Shown here in pieces: positions 16,587 through 23,187 of a stretch of 64,000 nt of DNA; within the stretch, counting starts at the first letter, position 1, and each line of letters opens with the position of its first letter. The position numbers and the translations under genes are program-made. The DNA is from Marinilabiliaceae bacterium JC017 (GTDB taxonomy: Bacteria; Bacteroidota; Bacteroidia; Bacteroidales; Marinilabiliaceae): assembly GCA_004296775.1 (NCBI GenBank), contig RHGE01000026.1:1-64000 (forward strand). Reading direction: 5' to 3'. Under the pieces are notes generated by a model. It worked only from the letters and a program-made list of their open reading frames with translations. It ran no database searches and was not told the origin of the DNA.

Positions 16587-18596
16587 ATGAATTTTTTAGA
16601 ACGACTGCAAAAAGTAAAAGAGGCGCTTGGTTTTACCAAGAAAACCTCGGAGCTGACTGATAAGGAAAAAATTCAGTTCGCTGAAAAATACAAGGAGGCG
16701 TATGGCGTCGAATTGGATGAAGACCTGGCGGCTTTCAATGCCGAGAAAGAAAAAAATGACAAGCTGCAGAAGGCTTTCGACCAATTGCCCGATATCGAAG
16801 ATGCCGACGGCGATGAAGGCGGCGCCTCTGCCGACGATAACGATCCGGCCAAAAAGGTGGCGAAGATCAACAAACAGATTGAAGACCTGAAAAAATCCAA
16901 CTCCGATAAGGATGCGGAAATAGAACAGCTGCAGGCAGAAAAAGAAGCCCTGGAAAAAGAGCTGGAGGATGACGACCCTAAAAAGGCGAAAATGAAAATA
17001 GCTATTACCGGCAATGCCCACTCCGATACGCATTTATTTGCGGTAAACCATCCCATGTATGCAAGGGAAAAACGCTGGAACCAACTAATGGTGGATCCAT
17101 CTTTAACCATGCAGGGTGTGGATGAAGAAAAGACCTTTGTCGACTTCCAGACGGAGACCCGTGATTTTGGTAAAAAAGTGGCTGAGCGCATGCAGGTGCT
17201 GCAAGCACAAAACCTGTTGCGCGATCCTGAAAAATTGCAGGCCCAAGTGGATTACTCCCAGTTGGGTAGCGCCGGGCTTGGAGAGCAGTTTGTGGTGCGC
17301 CGCGTTGATGCGTTAATTGCCCGCATTATTGCCCTGCCTAATGTATACGATATTTTCCCGCGTCGTTTCGGCGTGCAGGACCGTGAGATGATGACCAATG
17401 CCTTCTTTGGTGAGTTCTCACAACCCTACCAGGAAGGTGAAGTATGGAAAGGTGATATTGGCCTGGAACCTGAATGGTGTTATGTGGATGATGCCATGAT
17501 GAAAACCCTGTTTAAAAACTGGAAGTGGCTGGAACGTCAGTATGTCGGGTATTTGAACGAAGACGGATCAGATCCGATTAAATGGAATATGATAGAGTGG
17601 GCCATCCTGCATATTGCAACCAAGTTGACCAACGAGCAATATAAGCGGAGGATTGTGGGTATATACCGTAAGCCGATCGCCAAACGTCCGGCCAATGCCA
17701 TGCACTCATCCACTGGTTACATCTATACCATGGTGCGCTACATCCATGAAAATAAGTTGTTGCCTTTCGCCGATGAAGCTTTCGCCGACTACAGCAATAC
17801 CGGTACCGAAATGATCGATACCATTGAGGAATTCGTAGAGAAGGTGAAAGAGGTGTACGAAGGCGATGTGGAAGAATTAACCCTCTACCTGAATAAGAAC
17901 CACAAAAAGTGGTATAAATCAGGTTACCGCCAGAAATATGGAACCGATGGCGATTTCTCCGCCGTGGTGGATAATAAGTTGCAGGATGAAGATGTGAAAA
18001 TCATCTGGGTGCCTAACATGGGGAGTCACAAGTTGATCATGATGTCGAAAACCGGCAACTTCCAGTGCATTGAAGATCAGCCGGGAGAAATGCTCAAAAT
18101 CAAATTTAAGGAAGAGATGGAGAGCGTAAAGGCATGGTCTATCTGGAAAGAGGGATTTTCCGGCACATTCGTTGGTAAGCCATTTAATTCTTTGGCTACA
18201 CTTAAAGCCAATAATTTCGAATTGCAGGAAGTATTTGTTAATAAACCATCTTTCACATTAGCTGCAGAAGCTACTACTGCCAATGCCAATAACGGTTTCT
18301 GGCATGTAACAGGCAATAATACTGCCGCATGTAAGCTGACCGATATCACCAATGCAAAAGAGGGTGTAGGCTATATTGTTGAATGTGGTGGCTTAACCAA
18401 TGCTACCACAGTAGATAAAGCCGGTAAATTCGATCAGATTACCGAAGCTTTCTCACCTTCGGCTATTGGCGACTACCTGCAGGTGGTGTATGATAAGACC
18501 GATGATAAGTTCCTGGAACTGGAGCGGTGCATGGGTGGTACCCGTACCATCAACAAAGCCCTTCAGCCCAATATGCCCGGTAACGGCGGGCGATAG
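16587..18596 (+). CDS. major capsid protein with N-terminal scaffold-like coiled coil
   Basis: 669 residues. Residues 1-140 are acidic and coiled-coil rich (KINKQIEDLKKSNSDKDAEI), like a scaffold or delta domain that the neighbouring protease would remove. From about 145 the sequence is globular, with a segment RFGVQDREMMTNAFFGEF and a long alpha/beta body. Residues from about 555 to the end look like an extra surface domain (Ala-, Asn- and Thr-rich). Size, position after the prohead protease and predicted architecture make it the capsid protein; no diagnostic short motif exists for the HK97 fold. The end of the gene is followed by a terminator. Confidence 0.7.
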   Translation: MNFLERLQKVKEALGFTKKTSELTDKEKIQFAEKYKEAYGVELDEDLAAFNAEKEKNDKLQKAFDQLPDIEDADGDEGGASADDNDPAKKVAKINKQIEDLKKSNSDKDAEIEQLQAEKEALEKELEDDDPKKAKMKIAITGNAHSDTHLFAVNHPMYAREKRWNQLMVDPSLTMQGVDEEKTFVDFQTETRDFGKKVAERMQVLQAQNLLRDPEKLQAQVDYSQLGSAGLGEQFVVRRVDALIARIIALPNVYDIFPRRFGVQDREMMTNAFFGEFSQPYQEGEVWKGDIGLEPEWCYVDDAMMKTLFKNWKWLERQYVGYLNEDGSDPIKWNMIEWAILHIATKLTNEQYKRRIVGIYRKPIAKRPANAMHSSTGYIYTMVRYIHENKLLPFADEAFADYSNTGTEMIDTIEEFVEKVKEVYEGDVEELTLYLNKNHKKWYKSGYRQKYGTDGDFSAVVDNKLQDEDVKIIWVPNMGSHKLIMMSKTGNFQCIEDQPGEMLKIKFKEEMESVKAWSIWKEGFSGTFVGKPFNSLATLKANNFELQEVFVNKPSFTLAAEATTANANNGFWHVTGNNTAACKLTDITNAKEGVGYIVECGGLTNATTVDKAGKFDQITEAFSPSAIGDYLQVVYDKTDDKFLELERCMGGTRTINKALQPNMPGNGGR

Positions 18597-18607
18597 TTGA
18601 ACCTCAC

Positions 18608-18636
18608 AACAGCCTCATTTTCGGGGCTGTTTTCTA
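18608..18636 (+). terminator. terminator after the capsid gene
   Basis: AACAGCC / GGCTGTT around a 10-nt loop followed by TTCT, 11 bases after the stop. The T run is short, so it may act as a partial terminator that keeps capsid mRNA abundant. Confidence 0.6.
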
Positions 18637-18672
18637 ACATTCTATTATCTAACATCTATTTATCTGTTAAAT

Positions 18673-19698
18673 ATGAGACTATCCAAGAAAATGACGAGTA
18701 GGCAACTGGCTTATTCACATAAGAAGGTGGCGAGCGCTGACATTCGCCGCCGCTTGAATATGCTGCTGGTTATGTTGTGCCTGTTTGGATCGGTGGCGGC
18801 CATTGATGCCGTAACACATCCCGAAAATAAATCATCCATCGCCGTAATGGCCGGATCCTCCATGTTAGCGGGAGGCGTCACCATGGCAACTATCGGTAAC
18901 ATGGATGAAGTAAGCGCCAAAGAATCGGCCGGTAGCCAAATAGGGATGCGCGTTTGGTTAATCAGTCGCGATCAAATCGATTTCAGTAAACCATTCCCCC
19001 AGCCAAATGCCCAGAGGGAGGTGGGAAATATCCCGCTTAAGCTGGGTGAATACATGCATTATCAGGACGCGGTAAGTAATTCGGTAAAATCAAACGGTAC
19101 GGGAGAAACAGGGGATATTAACGTAGACTACACCAACACCCTCTCTTTTGTAATGGCCGGTAACCGGGAAAAACTTATGGATTTTATAGAGGAATATGCC
19201 GGTCGTGGTTTTATTGTTATTTACCAGGAATGTGGTTCGGGTGTGCGTTACATCATGGGGTCCGTCTGCAAACCAATGGTGCTTAAATCCTTCGATCGTA
19301 AAGACGATAACGAAGGCCGGTATGTGACTTTTACATTCGAAAATAAATACTGGCGGCAACCGCTTATCTATGTTGGCGACATCATTCAGCAGGATCCGGT
19401 AACCGTAGCGGCAGGCGCCACCAACCTGGCAGTTGAAAGCAGTAACAACCGCTACAACCTGTCATCCAATACGGGTCCAACGGCCCTGGCAAACGTTTCG
19501 GGTATCGCCTCCAGTGACTATGGCCGCGTGATCACCATCTACGGATCCGGCGGATCCAACCCCACCACCATATCCGACAGCACCACCTTTGTATTGGTGG
19601 ATGGTGTAACCTGGCATGGTAATGGCGGAAGCGAAATAAGCTTTAAAATTCACGATGCGAATACGCTGACTGAAGTTTCCCGGGTGGAGACGGCTTGA
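18673..19698 (+). CDS. probable major tail tube protein with an unusual membrane-like N-terminus
   Basis: 341 residues. From about residue 85 on the protein is a beta-rich body with KYWRQPLIYVGDI near 235 and a Gly/Ser/Thr-rich C-terminal domain. Its place after the capsid gene and before the frameshifting gene pair is that of a tail tube protein. The first 80 residues are odd: a basic stretch, then two hydrophobic segments (LLVMLCLFGSVAAI near 32 and an AVMAGSSMLAGGV segment near 58). Translation could instead start at an internal ATG near residue 76 or 82. The role is inferred from order, not from a motif. Confidence 0.5.
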   Translation: MRLSKKMTSRQLAYSHKKVASADIRRRLNMLLVMLCLFGSVAAIDAVTHPENKSSIAVMAGSSMLAGGVTMATIGNMDEVSAKESAGSQIGMRVWLISRDQIDFSKPFPQPNAQREVGNIPLKLGEYMHYQDAVSNSVKSNGTGETGDINVDYTNTLSFVMAGNREKLMDFIEEYAGRGFIVIYQECGSGVRYIMGSVCKPMVLKSFDRKDDNEGRYVTFTFENKYWRQPLIYVGDIIQQDPVTVAAGATNLAVESSNNRYNLSSNTGPTALANVSGIASSDYGRVITIYGSGGSNPTTISDSTTFVLVDGVTWHGNGGSEISFKIHDANTLTEVSRVETA

Positions 19699-19723
19699 TG
19701 GAATAGGTAAGTACTTAAATAAT

Positions 19724-19762
19724 AACGTCCTATCATTAAATCGATAGGACGTTGTTGTTGTT
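19724..19762 (+). terminator. strong terminator before the toxin-antitoxin pair
   Basis: Perfect 11-bp stem AACGTCCTATC / GATAGGACGTT with an 8-nt loop and a T-rich tail. It separates late transcription of the tail gene from the toxin-antitoxin operon. Confidence 0.85.
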
Positions 19763-19833
19763 ATTTTTACAATCCGATATAAGAATATCAATGATCACGA
19801 TATGCAAAATGTGTGTATTTCGTTTTGTTTTTT

Positions 19834-19873
19834 TGTTACATTTGCGAAACACACATGTAACAATTTTGTTACA
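19834..19873 (+). promoter_or_regulatory. promoter of the toxin-antitoxin operon with three TGTTACA-type sites
   Basis: A TACATTTG box (19837-19844) fits the Bacteroidota -7 element. TGTTACA at 19834-19840 overlaps it, and TGTAACA (19856-19862) and TGTTACA (19867-19873) follow within 30 bases. These are the same heptamers as in the candidate origin at 14.1-14.4 kb, which suggests one protein binds both places. Confidence 0.6.
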
Positions 19874-19924
19874 GTAGTATGATAATATTTTGTTTTCAGA
19901 ACAAAACATTTAAAAATATTGAAA

Positions 19925-20440
19925 ATGGATAATTTTAAAAAAGCTGATTTATCAACACTTTCAAAATATGTTGTTCTATATTTTAATAGTCATGGAATCA
20001 GTGTAACTCCATTGAAATTACAGAAAGTATTATACTACATTCAAGCATGGCATCTTGTTTTTTTTAAAAAAAGAAATCTTTTTGAGGAACTTCCGCAGGC
20101 TTGGGTTAATGGTCCAGTTTATAGAACTGTTTATAATAAGTATAAAAATAGATTTTATAAAGATGACACCATTAATGCTTTAAAAGACGGTGATGACGCC
20201 ATAGAATTGCTTAATATTACTAAAGACAAGCTAAAATTAGATGAAAAGCAACATAGCCTTATTGAGGCTATATTAAAGAGTTATGGAGTATTATCTTCTG
20301 AAAAACTGGTTTTTATGACTCATAGGGAGGATCCATGGAATATTGCGAGAAAGGATTATAAGCCTATGCAAAGATGTGAGGAAGTTATTTCTACTGATAT
20401 GATGTTTGATTTCTATAGTAAGAACAGAATTAATGGATAA
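19925..20440 (+). CDS. Panacea-domain (SocA/GepA-like, DUF4065) antitoxin
   Basis: 171 residues from the ATG at 19925 (a TTG lies 6 bases upstream). The pattern VTPLKLQKVLYYIQAWHL near residue 30, AWVNGPVYRTVYNKYK near 60 and SSEKLVFMTHREDPWN near 125 is that of the DUF4065/Panacea domain. Panacea proteins serve as antitoxins for many unrelated toxins. It overlaps the next gene by 8 bases, the tight coupling expected of a toxin-antitoxin pair. The pair has its own promoter and terminator-isolated context and is AT-rich compared with the head genes around it, so it is an accessory insert, possibly acting against other phages. Confidence 0.85.
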   Translation: MDNFKKADLSTLSKYVVLYFNSHGISVTPLKLQKVLYYIQAWHLVFFKKRNLFEELPQAWVNGPVYRTVYNKYKNRFYKDDTINALKDGDDAIELLNITKDKLKLDEKQHSLIEAILKSYGVLSSEKLVFMTHREDPWNIARKDYKPMQRCEEVISTDMMFDFYSKNRING

Positions 20441-20933
20441 CTTTTTTTCAGAAATTAACGATTTTATCGAAGACTCTGGGCGTGATATTAAGTTTAAATT
20501 TGGAGATAAAATTGTCAACATAAGCGAAGATCATACTCCTGTATTTTCCTATGATTATTTAAATTTGAATCCAGAATGTGAGTTCAATTTTTGTTCAGAT
20601 AAAATTACCATAGAAGATTATAAGCAGTATTTCAATAGAGTAAATGAGTTGTCACAAATTTATATTGGAGAATTAATTGATTCTTCTGACCATACAGATC
20701 ATTTTCACATACTAAACAGCCCTAATCGAGTATTAAAAGGGCTTTTAAAAGAGACTTTTAATTGTGAAAAATTTGATCAAACAAACATGCCTACACTAGG
20801 TCAGTTTTCTTTATATTCTAAAGGAAAAAATAAACCACATCGAATTTTTTTTCTAATTGGTCAATTAGGATTTCTCTATTTACTTTATTTTGATGCAGAG
20901 CACAAAATTTTTTCTGCTACAAGCAATAACTAA
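20433..20933 (+). CDS. putative toxin partner of the Panacea antitoxin, new type
   Basis: 166 residues from the ATG at 20433 (the open frame begins at a weaker upstream codon, 20406). It is not recognised as RelE, HicA, Fic or any other toxin I know. It has a central helical part, then a C-terminal beta-rich part with HRIFFLIGQLGFLYLLYFDAEHKIF near residue 135, which is reminiscent of the core strands of small RNase-like toxins, but this is only an impression. The role is inferred from the overlap with a Panacea antitoxin. Confidence 0.65.
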   Translation: MDNFFSEINDFIEDSGRDIKFKFGDKIVNISEDHTPVFSYDYLNLNPECEFNFCSDKITIEDYKQYFNRVNELSQIYIGELIDSSDHTDHFHILNSPNRVLKGLLKETFNCEKFDQTNMPTLGQFSLYSKGKNKPHRIFFLIGQLGFLYLLYFDAEHKIFSATSNN

Positions 20934-21009
20934 CTGTCCTTCCTGTGCAATGCACAAACCCTCATTTTTGTGATTATTAGATATCTAGTTATCACAAAAG
21001 TGTAAAACC

Positions 21010-21708
21010 ATGGACTTAAGAAAAAAAAAACAAGCAATGCAAGCCCTCACGGATGTTAAGCATCTGGAGGCTGACCAGTCACTTCTTAAAGCAAAGAAAT
21101 CCAATAGTGTTGTTCTTAAACGCAAATATCCCACATCCGAACGCACCCAGCGCGAGGTTCTGTGGGATTTATTGGAGGTAGCCAGTCAGGAGGAAATTGA
21201 AAATAACCGGAAAGATGGCAATGCAGTCGATAAGGAGGAGGAACAAGAGGTCGTGAATGCTAAAGAAGAGTTGAAAGATCTGGTATTGAATAAAGATACC
21301 GACTATCAACAAGTGAAACGGCTGGTGAAAATCCTTGGTATTGATACCGAAAACTTGAAACAGAAAACATTAGTGTTTGCGTTGAAAGAATTTCGTGGTG
21401 ATATTGTTGAGAATACTACTGATAATTCGGAGGAATTAGATACTGCCAAAGCTGAAGATGAGGAAGCCCAAGCCGAAACCGAAGAGATTAAAGAAGATTT
21501 GTCTGCAACAGAAACCGAATTGGAAGAAACCCAGGATGAACTGGAAGAAGCCAAAGGTGATTTGGAAGAAAAAGAGCAGGAGCTGGAAACAACCCAGGAG
21601 GAATTGGAAGAGACAAGAGAGCAGCTCGAGCAAACCGAGGCTGAGCTGGAAGCCACAAAAAAAAAGCCGGAAACAAACGATCTGCCGCAACAGAATACCC
21701 AACAATAA
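21010..21708 (+). CDS. acidic coiled-coil protein, zero-frame product of a -1 frameshift pair (tail assembly chaperone-like)
   Basis: 232 residues. Residues 1-130 include a basic start and an acidic helical middle. Residues 145-215 are a long coiled coil of the type ETELEETQDELEEAK. Near the end the mRNA has a run of nine A and then G (21657-21666), in frame ACA AAA AAA AAG, which contains the textbook -1 slippery heptamer A AAA AAG. A shift there enters a frame that is open to 22157. Position after the likely tail tube gene and a slip near the C-terminus are the hallmarks of the lambda G/GT tail chaperone arrangement. The coiled coil is much longer than in gpG. Confidence 0.65.
   Translation: MDLRKKKQAMQALTDVKHLEADQSLLKAKKSNSVVLKRKYPTSERTQREVLWDLLEVASQEEIENNRKDGNAVDKEEEQEVVNAKEELKDLVLNKDTDYQQVKRLVKILGIDTENLKQKTLVFALKEFRGDIVENTTDNSEELDTAKAEDEEAQAETEEIKEDLSATETELEETQDELEEAKGDLEEKEQELETTQEELEETREQLEQTEAELEATKKKPETNDLPQQNTQQ
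21660..21666 (+). other. programmed -1 ribosomal frameshift site A AAA AAG
   Basis: Zero-frame codons are AAA (21661-21663) and AAG (21664-21666). Slipping back one base gives AAA AAA and then GCC GGA AAC, with no stop until 22157. The zero-frame stop comes 13 codons later (21706-21708). The fusion would be 219 + 163 = 382 residues. I see no strong downstream stem by eye. Confidence 0.65.
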
Positions 21709-21752
21709 ACTGGACAGATCTTCACGATCCGGACGTACAAAAATGCACCCTG

Positions 21753-22157
21753 TTGTATAACGACAGGGTGTATTCATTCCAGCGCATGCTGGAGCTGGAT
21801 AAAATACTGGACTCACCCCCCACCGAAGAGGCCGTGATTGAACTGGCCGAAACCCGCATCCGCAACCTGCAAGCCCACCGCGAACTGGAAAACTACAACG
21901 AAAAGGGGCATTTTTTAAATAAACACCCGCTTCTGAACACTTACTCCCTGCGAGAAGAACTGAAAGCGTTATTAGCCGATAAACCTGCCGAATTCCTTAA
22001 TCAATATGCCCTCACCCGTGAAAATGTGAAGCGCTACACGTCTTACCTCAAGAGCGAGAAAAGGAAGGATAAGCGGGAAAACGACGAAATAAACCTGCTA
22101 AAACACCAGGAAAAAGAGCGGGTAATGAAGGAGGTGCTTGAGAAAAAGGAATCCTGA
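21753..22157 (+). CDS. downstream part of the -1 frameshift product
   Basis: The frame that ends at 22157 has no ATG before 21786, only a TTG at 21753, and lacks a ribosome site at either. Upstream of 21753 the same frame keeps reading plausible protein (INWTDLHDPDVQKCTLLYND) back to the slippery run at 21660, which argues that it is made as a fusion with the coiled-coil protein. The C-terminal part is helical and charged (KSEKRKDKRENDEINLLKHQ). If the slip is real, this is the T-like half of a tail assembly chaperone. If not, it is a separate protein starting at 21753 or 21786. Confidence 0.65.
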   Translation: MYNDRVYSFQRMLELDKILDSPPTEEAVIELAETRIRNLQAHRELENYNEKGHFLNKHPLLNTYSLREELKALLADKPAEFLNQYALTRENVKRYTSYLKSEKRKDKRENDEINLLKHQEKERVMKEVLEKKES

Positions 22158-22180
22158 TGCTCATTCTTATTATGTTGTAA

Positions 22181-22214
22181 TGTCCTTTCCCCTCTGCTTT
22201 GCATAGGGGATTTT
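22181..22214 (+). promoter_or_regulatory. GTCCTTT late-gene motif, copy 2, with hairpin
   Basis: TGTCCTTTCCCCTCTGCTTTGCATA, in which CCCCT pairs with AGGGG (22205-22209) ahead of a short T run. It lies 7-40 bases before the gene starting at 22221. The hairpin could work as a weak terminator. Confidence 0.45.
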
Positions 22215-22220
22215 TGTTAT

Positions 22221-22538
22221 ATGACATTCGACGACGCAACCCTCGACCAAATAAGAACCTTCGGCGAGCGCAATATGGATCCCCGGAGTATCTGTATTCG
22301 ACTTGAACTTAATAAAGTCGAATCCCGCTTCTTTATGCTCGAATTTGAAAACCCGGACAGTGATATCCGCCATGCTTGGGAACAAGGCAAAATAGATAAG
22401 CAAATAACAGTTGAAGATAAACTCGAGGGGCATGTAGAAGCCGGAGGTGAGGGATGTGGTGACGCTGCCCGTGCGCTGGGTTACCTCCAGCGCAAAAAGA
22501 TGATGGATGCCTTAAAATTCAACTTATTCGGCGTGTGA
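22221..22538 (+). CDS. hypothetical protein, 105 residues, terminase-proximal
   Basis: Not recognised. The start (FDDATLDQIRTFGERNMDPRSICIRL) reads like a short HTH of the kind found at the N-terminus of small terminases. It sits directly before the likely small terminase, one base apart, and may belong to the packaging machinery. Confidence 0.5.
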   Translation: MTFDDATLDQIRTFGERNMDPRSICIRLELNKVESRFFMLEFENPDSDIRHAWEQGKIDKQITVEDKLEGHVEAGGEGCGDAARALGYLQRKKMMDALKFNLFGV

Positions 22539-22539
22539 T

Positions 22540-23187
22540 ATGGATTACCTGGCAAGACTTGAAACCCTGCACCCCGATATAATAGACAGTTTCCTGGTAT
22601 CCGGGCAATCAGATGCCATACCGGTGGAGCTGCAGCAGTTTATTCTGCAAATTCAATGGGCGGCTGAAATAAAAGAATATGAAGGCAACATTACCCGCGC
22701 CGCCAAAAAGCTACGCGAACGCACCTGGGCCGTCCAACAAATCCGCCTGAACATCAATACCGCCAAAGCGCGTGTCTATGCTGCCATGGCGTACTTCGAT
22801 GTGGATGATAATATCCCTCAGAAAATATGGGACCGCGATGCCGCCAATAAATTTGAAGACCTGGCAAAGCTGGCCATTGCCCAGGACAAGCTTAATGAAG
22901 CCGGTCGTTTCTTCGATCGCGCCAATGAGTTGCGCCGCCGCGCCAACAACAACGATAATACATCAGGTAACCTCTCCATCAACTTCCTAATCTCCACCGA
23001 TTACAAAATTGAGGAGGGTGGTTTCGAGCGTAAGAACCTCAAGCAGATTGCCGCCAAGGCCAATAAAGGCTTTTATATCAATCTCATTAGCGGCCTGCCA
23101 CTCTCTGATGAAGAGAAAGTCCCGCTTTACCGCGATGCAGATATAGAAGATACCGACTTTGAAGAAATCTCCGACAATGCAGAATAA
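22540..23187 (+). CDS. probable small terminase subunit
   Basis: 215 residues. The N-terminal half is helical, with GNITRAAKKLRERTWAVQQI near residue 50 resembling a DNA-binding HTH. The middle contains helical KLAIAQDKLNEAGRFFDRAN, and the C-terminus is acidic. It precedes and overlaps the large terminase, the usual place of the DNA-recognition subunit. No family-defining motif is visible, so the call rests on position. Confidence 0.6.
   Translation: MDYLARLETLHPDIIDSFLVSGQSDAIPVELQQFILQIQWAAEIKEYEGNITRAAKKLRERTWAVQQIRLNINTAKARVYAAMAYFDVDDNIPQKIWDRDAANKFEDLAKLAIAQDKLNEAGRFFDRANELRRRANNNDNTSGNLSINFLISTDYKIEEGGFERKNLKQIAAKANKGFYINLISGLPLSDEEKVPLYRDADIEDTDFEEISDNAE

Noticed and set aside
16596-17191. 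Long open frames on the minus strand under the capsid gene
   Set aside because: They mirror the biased codons of the acidic coiled-coil region on the plus strand; their products are low-complexity Ser/Phe/Leu runs.
21306-21816. Minus-strand and alternative plus-strand open frames over the coiled-coil gene
   Set aside because: Low-complexity shadows (Ser or Lys/Arg runs) of the Glu-rich repeat in the real frame.
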